Source of the DNA: Novosphingobium capsulatum NBRC 12533 | Lineage (GTDB): Bacteria; Pseudomonadota; Alphaproteobacteria; Sphingomonadales; Sphingomonadaceae | DNA length: 64,000 nucleotides | Assembly (NCBI RefSeq): GCF_001598375.1 | Contig: NZ_BCYV01000007.1 | Location: 310,001 to 374,000, forward strand | Reading direction: 5' to 3' | Shown here: positions 58,979 to 64,000 of the stretch, in pieces | Layout of the letters: each line of letters starts with the position of its first letter | How positions within the stretch are numbered: the first letter of the stretch is position 1 | Notes under the pieces: model-generated | What the model saw: only the letters and a program-made list of their open reading frames with translations | Databases searched by the model: none | Told to the model about the DNA's origin: nothing | Translations under genes and position numbers: made by a program

Positions 58979-61132
58979 GTGAATCAACCGGCACTCGAGA
59001 CTCTTTCCCGCGCGGAACTGGAGGCAGAAGTGCTGCGGTTGCGGCAGGCCGGCGTGGTGTCGGGCGATGCCGCCGATGCCGCCGATGCCCACCGCCAGGC
59101 GCTGTTCGAGGCGATCGACGACGGCTTTTGCATCATCGAGTTCTTTGATGGCCCGCATGGCCCGATGAGCGACTATCGTCATATCGAGGCCAACAGCGGC
59201 TACGAGCGCCATACCGGCATTGCCGGCATTGTCGGCAAGACGCTGCGCGATATTGCCCCGGCCGAGGCCGATGGCTGGCTGGCGCTTTATGGCGAGGTGC
59301 TGCGCAGCGGCGAGCCGGTGCGGTTTGAGCGCGAGTTCGTGACCGCCGAGCGCTTTATCGAAGTATCGGCGCGGCGCGTCGGGCCGGCCTGCAATCGCCA
59401 GGTTTCCGTGCTGTTCCGCGATATTACCGCGCGCAAGGCGCAGGAGGCGGCGCTGCGGCGGAGCGAGGCACTGGCGCGCGATAACGTGCAGCGGGTGCAA
59501 CTGGCGCTTGCCGCTGGCGCGATCATCGGCACCTGGATGTGGGACATCCCCACCGGGCAGGTGGCCGTGGACGAAGGCTTTGCCGGCGTATTCGGCTTGC
59601 CGCCCAGCGCTGACCCGGTGAGCTATACTATCGATCGCCTGCTCGAGGCCGTGCACCCCGATGACAAGCCCGGTGTCGATGCCGCGATTGCCGCATGCCT
59701 GGCCGATCTGGGGCACTATCGCCACCAATACCGCGTCAGGGGCCACGAGGGCCGCTATGCCTGGGTCGAGGCGGTGGGCCGGGTGGAAGCTGATGCGCAG
59801 GGCCAGGCCCGGCGTTTTCCCGGCGTGCTGCTCGATCTGGAGGCGCGCCGCGCGGTGGAGGCCGAGCGCGACCGCGTGACCGACGAATTGCGCCGCCTGA
59901 CCGATACGCTGGAGCAGCGCGTGGCCGATCGCACCGCGGAACTGATGCACGCCGAGGAACAGCTGCGCCAGGCCCAGAAGATGGAAGCGGTGGGGCAGCT
60001 GACGGGCGGCTTGGCGCACGATTTCAACAATCTGCTGGCGGGCATTTCCGGCTCCCTGGAAATGATCGGCACGCGCCTCGCCCAAGGCCGCTTTGCCGAG
60101 GTGGAAAAGTATCTGGCCATGGCCCAGGCGGCCGGGCGCCGTGCCGCTGCACTGACCCATCGCCTGCTGGCCTTTTCGCGGCGCCAGACGCTCGATCCCC
60201 GGCCGACCGACATCAACGACCTGATCAACGGCATGGCCGATCTGGTGCGGCGCACGGTGGGGCCGGCGATTGCGGTGGAATGCGTCGGGGCGGCGGGGCT
60301 GTGGACCGCGCTGGTCGATGCCAGCCAGCTGGAAAACGCGCTGCTCAACCTGTGCCTCAATGCCCGCGACGCCATGCCCGATGGCGGCCGCATCACGATC
60401 GAGACGGCCAACCGCTGGTTCGATGCGCGCAGCGCCGATGCCCATGAAATTCCGCCGGGCCAGTATCTCTCGCTTTGCGTCTCTGACACTGGCGTGGGCA
60501 TGTCGGCCGATGTCATCGCCAAGGCGTTCGATCCGTTCTTCACCACCAAGCCGCTGGGGCAGGGCACGGGGCTGGGCCTGTCGATGATCTATGGCTTTGC
60601 CAAGCAATCGGGCGGCCACGCGCGGATTTATTCGGAGGAAGGTAGCGGCACCACGGTGTGCATCTACTTGCCGCGCTATTACGGCGCGGAACAGGCGCAG
60701 GGCGAGCTGAGCGGGCACTTCATGTCGGCCGCCGATCTTGCGCCGGCGCCTGGCCAGGGCACCGTGCTGGTGGTGGACGACGAGCCGCTGGTGCGCATGC
60801 TGGTGGTGACCGCGCTGGAAGACATGGGCCATCATGTGCTGGAAGCCGAAGACGGCGCGCAGGGGCTCAAGATCCTGCAATCGGATGCGCCGATCGACAT
60901 GCTGGTGACCGACGTGGGCCTGCCCGGCGGCATGAACGGCCGCCAGATGGTCGACGCCGCGCGCAGCCACCGGCCCGCCACGCCGGTGCTGTTCATTACC
61001 GGCTATGCCGAGAACGCGATCATCGGCAGTGGCCATCTGGAGCCGGGGATGCAGATCCTGACCAAGCCCTTTGCCGTGGGCGATCTGGAACAGCGCGTGC
61101 GCACGATGCTGACTGGGCGTGAGGACGGCTGA
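58979..61132 (+). CDS. Hybrid histidine kinase (PAS-PAS-HisKA-HATPase-REC)
   Basis: 717 residues; the GTG follows AGGGA. Two PAS domains (about 38-150 and 170-290; the second contains GTWMWDIPTGQV and VHPDDKPG) and a short coiled coil (TDELRRLTDTLEQRVADRTAEL) lead to HisKA with GGLAHDFNNLLAGISG (H347). The ATPase has NLCLNARDAMPDGG and GTGLGLSMIYGFAKQSGG. The C-terminal receiver has VLVVDDEPLVR and the phospho-acceptor TDVGLPGG (D645). No membrane segment is seen, so it is a soluble sensor, perhaps of redox or light-type signals. No partner regulator gene is adjacent. Confidence 0.92.
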   Translation: MNQPALETLSRAELEAEVLRLRQAGVVSGDAADAADAHRQALFEAIDDGFCIIEFFDGPHGPMSDYRHIEANSGYERHTGIAGIVGKTLRDIAPAEADGWLALYGEVLRSGEPVRFEREFVTAERFIEVSARRVGPACNRQVSVLFRDITARKAQEAALRRSEALARDNVQRVQLALAAGAIIGTWMWDIPTGQVAVDEGFAGVFGLPPSADPVSYTIDRLLEAVHPDDKPGVDAAIAACLADLGHYRHQYRVRGHEGRYAWVEAVGRVEADAQGQARRFPGVLLDLEARRAVEAERDRVTDELRRLTDTLEQRVADRTAELMHAEEQLRQAQKMEAVGQLTGGLAHDFNNLLAGISGSLEMIGTRLAQGRFAEVEKYLAMAQAAGRRAAALTHRLLAFSRRQTLDPRPTDINDLINGMADLVRRTVGPAIAVECVGAAGLWTALVDASQLENALLNLCLNARDAMPDGGRITIETANRWFDARSADAHEIPPGQYLSLCVSDTGVGMSADVIAKAFDPFFTTKPLGQGTGLGLSMIYGFAKQSGGHARIYSEEGSGTTVCIYLPRYYGAEQAQGELSGHFMSAADLAPAPGQGTVLVVDDEPLVRMLVVTALEDMGHHVLEAEDGAQGLKILQSDAPIDMLVTDVGLPGGMNGRQMVDAARSHRPATPVLFITGYAENAIIGSGHLEPGMQILTKPFAVGDLEQRVRTMLTGREDG

Positions 61133-61151
61133 GGCGTGGGCGGGTGTTATC

Positions 61152-61243
61152 AAGCGGGACCCCGGATCAAGTCCGGGGTGACGATAAGTTTTTACGTTAC
61201 CTATATTTTCTCGTCACCCCGGACTTGATCCGGGGTCCCGCTT
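61152..61243. repeat. Large inverted repeat between convergent genes
   Basis: Two perfect 33-bp arms (61152-61184 and 61211-61243) are separated by 26 AT-rich bases. The arms contain CCCCGGATCAAGTCCGGGG. It lies between the ends of the hybrid kinase gene and the response-regulator gene. It could act as a bidirectional terminator and looks like a REP or small mobile element. A single arm is found at 52319-52346. Confidence 0.85.
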
Positions 61244-61293
61244 TTTACTTGTGCAAAACGCCAGAACTTCAGCATTTGCCCACGCGCGCCAGA

Positions 61294-61932
61294 TCACGGG
61301 CGCGGGTGGGCGCCGGTCTTGACCAGCAGCGCCAGTTCGGTGCGGTTGGCCACGCCCAGGCGGTCATAGAGGCGGTGGAGGTTGATCTTTACCGTGCCTT
61401 CGGTCACGCCCAGGCTATCGGCGATGTCGCGGTTGCGCAGGCCGGCGGCGACGCCCTCGGCAATCTGGCGGTCGCGATCGGACAAGGCGGCCATGGCGTC
61501 TTCGCCCGTGGCCGCAGGGCGCGTGGCGGCGGCAAAGGCGCGCTCCATCAGGTCCATGGCAATGGCGCGCTCTCCGGCCATGACGGCGGTGATTGCTGCT
61601 TGCAGTGCGCCGGGCGGGGCATGCTTGAGGACGATGGCATTGACCCCGCGTTGCACTGCCGCCACCAGGCTGGCATCGTCGAGTTCGGCCGCCAGGATCA
61701 GCACGGGCAAGGCGTCGCCGGCATCGCGCAGCGCGGAGAGAACGCCCACGCCATCGGGCGCGGGCATGCGCAGATCGACGATCGCCAGATCGGGCCGGGT
61801 CTGGGCAATGGCGGCAAGCGCGGCCGCGCCATCACCGACCGAGGCGACGATCTCGTGCCCCAGGCGGCCCAGCACCTGTTCCAGCCCGGCGCGCAGGAAG
61901 GCGTGATCGTCGGCAACGAGAATGCGGGTCAT
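61294..61932 (-). CDS. NarL/LuxR family response regulator
   Basis: 212 residues. The receiver domain runs TRILVADDHAFLRAGLEQVLG to VDLRMPAPDGVGVLSAL, with the phospho-acceptor aspartate in VDLRMP. The DNA-binding domain is LSDRDRQIAEGVAAGLRNRDIADSLGVTEGTVKINLHRLYDRLGVANRTELALL. The ATG overlaps the stop of the sensor kinase gene, so the two are co-translated. It probably controls the divergent receptor gene at 63740 or distant targets. Confidence 0.93.
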   Translation of the reverse strand: MTRILVADDHAFLRAGLEQVLGRLGHEIVASVGDGAAALAAIAQTRPDLAIVDLRMPAPDGVGVLSALRDAGDALPVLILAAELDDASLVAAVQRGVNAIVLKHAPPGALQAAITAVMAGERAIAMDLMERAFAAATRPAATGEDAMAALSDRDRQIAEGVAAGLRNRDIADSLGVTEGTVKINLHRLYDRLGVANRTELALLVKTGAHPRP

Positions 61933-63593
61933 GACAGGTCCAGCGGCAGGGTGAAAAGCAAGCAAGTGCGGCCGGCACGCGTTTCCAGCGCAAATGAACC
62001 GCCCAGCGCGGCGGCGCGCGTGGCGAGCGAGGCGGGTAGGGCATGGGGCGACGGCCCGGCAAAACCCTTGCCATCATCGCCGATCGCCAGGCACAGCGCG
62101 CCATAGCGTTCGGCCAGATCGATGGTGATGCTGCGCGCCTGGCCATGGCGCACGGCATTGGCCACGCCCTCGCGCACCAGGTGCTGGCATTCATAGACCA
62201 GCGCGGTGGATACCGGCAGCGGGGCGGGCGCTGGCGTGGGCGAGATGGCCACGTGCCAGTGGCGCGCAAGCTGAAGGGCGAGTGCGGCGATTTCGGCATG
62301 GATATCGCGCTGGCCGGGCAGGATCTGCCCGTGCCGCAACTGCGCGATGATCGCGCGCACGTGGTCCTGCTCGCCCGCGATGCTCTCGCAGATTTCGGCA
62401 ATGGCGTGGCTTGCGGGCGTGGCCGGGTTTTCCCCCTGGTCCAGCCGCAGTGCTTCCAGGCGAAAGCGCGCGCCGGCCAGCGTCTGCACCACGCTGTCGT
62501 GCAGGTCGGTGGCGATCTGGCCGCGCAGGCGGGCCATGGCCACTTCGCGGGCGAGGGCGCGGGCTTCCTCGTCGTCCAGCGCGGCGGCCACTTCGCGGGC
62601 GAGGGCCTGGGCGAGGAACAGGTCATCGGCATTGAGGCCGGGCATGCCATAGAGCACGAGCTGCCCGCGCCCGGTGCGCCCGGACAGCGGGATCGAGAGG
62701 CCTTCGTCTTCCGGGCCGGCCATCACCAGGGCGGGCCACTCGGGGTGGCTGCGCGCCACCAGGCGGCCTGATGCGGTAAGGCACAAGGCCCGCCCGCGCG
62801 TGCGATCGAACAGCATCGGCGTGGCCTGCGGCGGGGGCAGGGGTGGGATGGCGGCAGGCCGCGCCGCGCCGCCGGCGGCATGGACGCGGGGATGTGGTTC
62901 TGCCGTGGCGGCCCAGGCCAGGAGGCCACCCTGCGCCTGGCACAGGCCCATGGCATAGGCCAGGACCTGGGCCGGCAGCACGGCGTCGTCGCCCGCGTTC
63001 CCAGGCAGCGAATCCGCCGGGTCATGGCGCGGCAGGGCGGGGCGCTGCCGCCCCTGGACGAACCAGGCGAGCAGCAGCGACAGCACGCCCAGCGTACTCA
63101 GCCGTCGCAGGAACTTGGTGGTATCGATCGGCACGCCGGCCCAATCGACCGCCAGCCCGGCCACGAGAAAACACAGCGCCAGCCCCACGGCTGCCAGCAT
63201 GGCGTTGCGCCGGCTCCAGCGCGCCAGCGAGGTGAGCGTGAGGAACGCGTAGAACGTCATGAACGCGCTGAAGAAATCGAAGGTCACCGCCTCGGTTGCG
63301 GCGAGCCCGATCAGCATGGTCAGCGCATCGATGAAAAAGGCCAAGCCGCCGAGGCGAAATTCGAACCACCAGCTGCGCCAGGCGATGGCCAGCATGACCA
63401 GGGCAAAGACCAGATAGCCTTCGAACAGGAACGCCGGTTGCGTGCCGCCGAGCACGGCATGGGGCGGCGCGATCCACAGCCACAGCGTGAACAGGCACGC
63501 GATCAACGCCCGAATCGCGGCCAGGAACAGCCCGGAGCGCGAGCGCACGCCGGCGGCATTCATGCCATGGTGTGGTGATGTGGCCCCGGTCAT
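61929..63593 (-). CDS. Membrane sensor histidine kinase (NarX/DesK-type)
   Basis: 554 residues. The ATG at 63593 follows GGAGG. Five or six membrane helices fill the first 190 residues (LFLAAIRALIACLFTLWLWI and FLFEGYLVFALVMLAIAW onwards). A cytoplasmic linker with a GAF-like stretch follows, then the HisKA_3 motif ATDLHDSVVQTLAGARFRLEAL and an ATPase domain (HLVREGVANAVRHGQA, IGDDGKGF, LATRAAALGGSFAL). It phosphorylates the adjacent LuxR-type regulator. The signal is unknown. Confidence 0.9.
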   Translation of the reverse strand: MTGATSPHHGMNAAGVRSRSGLFLAAIRALIACLFTLWLWIAPPHAVLGGTQPAFLFEGYLVFALVMLAIAWRSWWFEFRLGGLAFFIDALTMLIGLAATEAVTFDFFSAFMTFYAFLTLTSLARWSRRNAMLAAVGLALCFLVAGLAVDWAGVPIDTTKFLRRLSTLGVLSLLLAWFVQGRQRPALPRHDPADSLPGNAGDDAVLPAQVLAYAMGLCQAQGGLLAWAATAEPHPRVHAAGGAARPAAIPPLPPPQATPMLFDRTRGRALCLTASGRLVARSHPEWPALVMAGPEDEGLSIPLSGRTGRGQLVLYGMPGLNADDLFLAQALAREVAAALDDEEARALAREVAMARLRGQIATDLHDSVVQTLAGARFRLEALRLDQGENPATPASHAIAEICESIAGEQDHVRAIIAQLRHGQILPGQRDIHAEIAALALQLARHWHVAISPTPAPAPLPVSTALVYECQHLVREGVANAVRHGQARSITIDLAERYGALCLAIGDDGKGFAGPSPHALPASLATRAAALGGSFALETRAGRTCLLFTLPLDLS

Positions 63594-63739
63594 GGCGGCC
63601 TCCATGCCACGATCGCTGCGCGGTTCAAAGCCGGTGGTCGGGGCGCGGCGTGAATGTGATGGTCTGTCACACAAGTGCAATTATCGATGGGTACTGGCCC
63701 CGTAACGAAAGATACAGACTCGTTGCGGAGGAGTGCACA

Positions 63740-64000
63740 GTGACTTACCCCAAGGCCGCCCTGGCCTCGTCGATGATGGTGCTTGCCTGGCTCAACGCCG
63801 GTGTGGCGCATGCTGCCGAAGCACCGGCCGCTGCGCCCGCAGCCGCTGAAGCCGCGCCCGATGCATCGGCCAGCGCCGATAGCGGTTCGCGCCTCTCTGA
63901 AATCGTGGTCACCGCAACCAAGCGCGAGACCAACCTGCAAAAGACCCCGGTGGCGATCTCGGTGGTGAGCGACCAGCTCATCAAGGACCGCCACGTGCAG
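63740..64000 (+). CDS. TonB-dependent receptor, N-terminal part (cut by window edge)
   Basis: 87 codons are visible. The GTG start has a GGAGGAG ribosome site. The signal peptide (TYPKAALASSMMVLAWLNAG, ending near AHAAE) is followed by an Ala/Pro linker and the TonB box and plug start LSEIVVTATKRETNLQKTPVAI. It lies 146 bases from the divergent sensor kinase gene, which may regulate it. It belongs to the same broad subgroup as the receptor at 6740-9103, not to the three paralogues. Confidence 0.88.
   Translation, partial: MTYPKAALASSMMVLAWLNAGVAHAAEAPAAAPAAAEAAPDASASADSGSRLSEIVVTATKRETNLQKTPVAISVVSDQLIKDRHVQ

Overview
This is GC-rich DNA with dense, overlapping operons and many TonB-dependent receptors (six genes, one cut by the right edge). 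It also carries Tat-dependent enzymes and glycan, inositol and aromatic-ester catabolism. The gene families and the RepA-ParB-ParA set point to a sphingomonad alphaproteobacterium, probably Novosphingobium-like. That assignment is an inference from gene content, not from a marker gene. A replication initiator, an iteron array and partition genes in the middle of the window indicate that this is a piece of a megaplasmid or chromid.

Layout. 1-5705: the start of a proline iminopeptidase gene, an MFS transporter, and a divergent TetR - alpha/beta hydrolase - MFS - ArsB-like transporter operon. 5707-15806: an esterase and receptor region with a LacI regulator, two Tat-exported esterases, a DUF3237 protein, a tannase-family esterase and a double aspartic-protease/TPR protein; overlapping palindromes upstream of the receptor are candidate LacI operators. 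15950-26685: a small secreted repeat protein, then a sigma/FecR/STN-receptor cassette divergent from a second receptor and a phytase-like histidine phosphatase, then small stress-type proteins. 26692-32465: myo-inositol catabolism (iolC, iolD, iolE with divergent iolG). 32478-45508: a glycan locus made of a receptor and GH92 alpha-mannosidase on one strand, an RpiR regulator, and an APC permease - PfkB kinase - GH4 - GH2 operon on the other.

45605-51495: an FAD/NAD(P)-binding protein, then copper resistance (copA, copB, copC). The copAB genes are preceded in the same operon by an anti-sigma/sensor/ECF-sigma trio whose sensor keeps all five metal ligands of CnrX. 51496-56632: origin region with six 16-bp iterons, repA, parB, parA and two identical 16-bp palindromes that may be the centromere. 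56862-64000: a metallo-beta-lactamase-fold hydrolase, a spermidine-synthase-like protein, a hybrid histidine kinase, a NarL-type two-component system and the start of another receptor gene.

How the genes may work together. Three of the receptors (starting at 19687, 21441 and 37750) are paralogues, and each is beside a phosphatase, sigma or glycosidase gene. The phosphatase could release myo-inositol from phytate-like compounds, and the iol genes could then oxidise it. The GH92, GH2 and GH4 enzymes would trim mannosides and beta-glycosides. The GH4 enzyme lies beside a sugar kinase and permease rather than a phosphotransferase system, which suggests a PTS-free phosphoglycoside route. These links are inferred from proximity.
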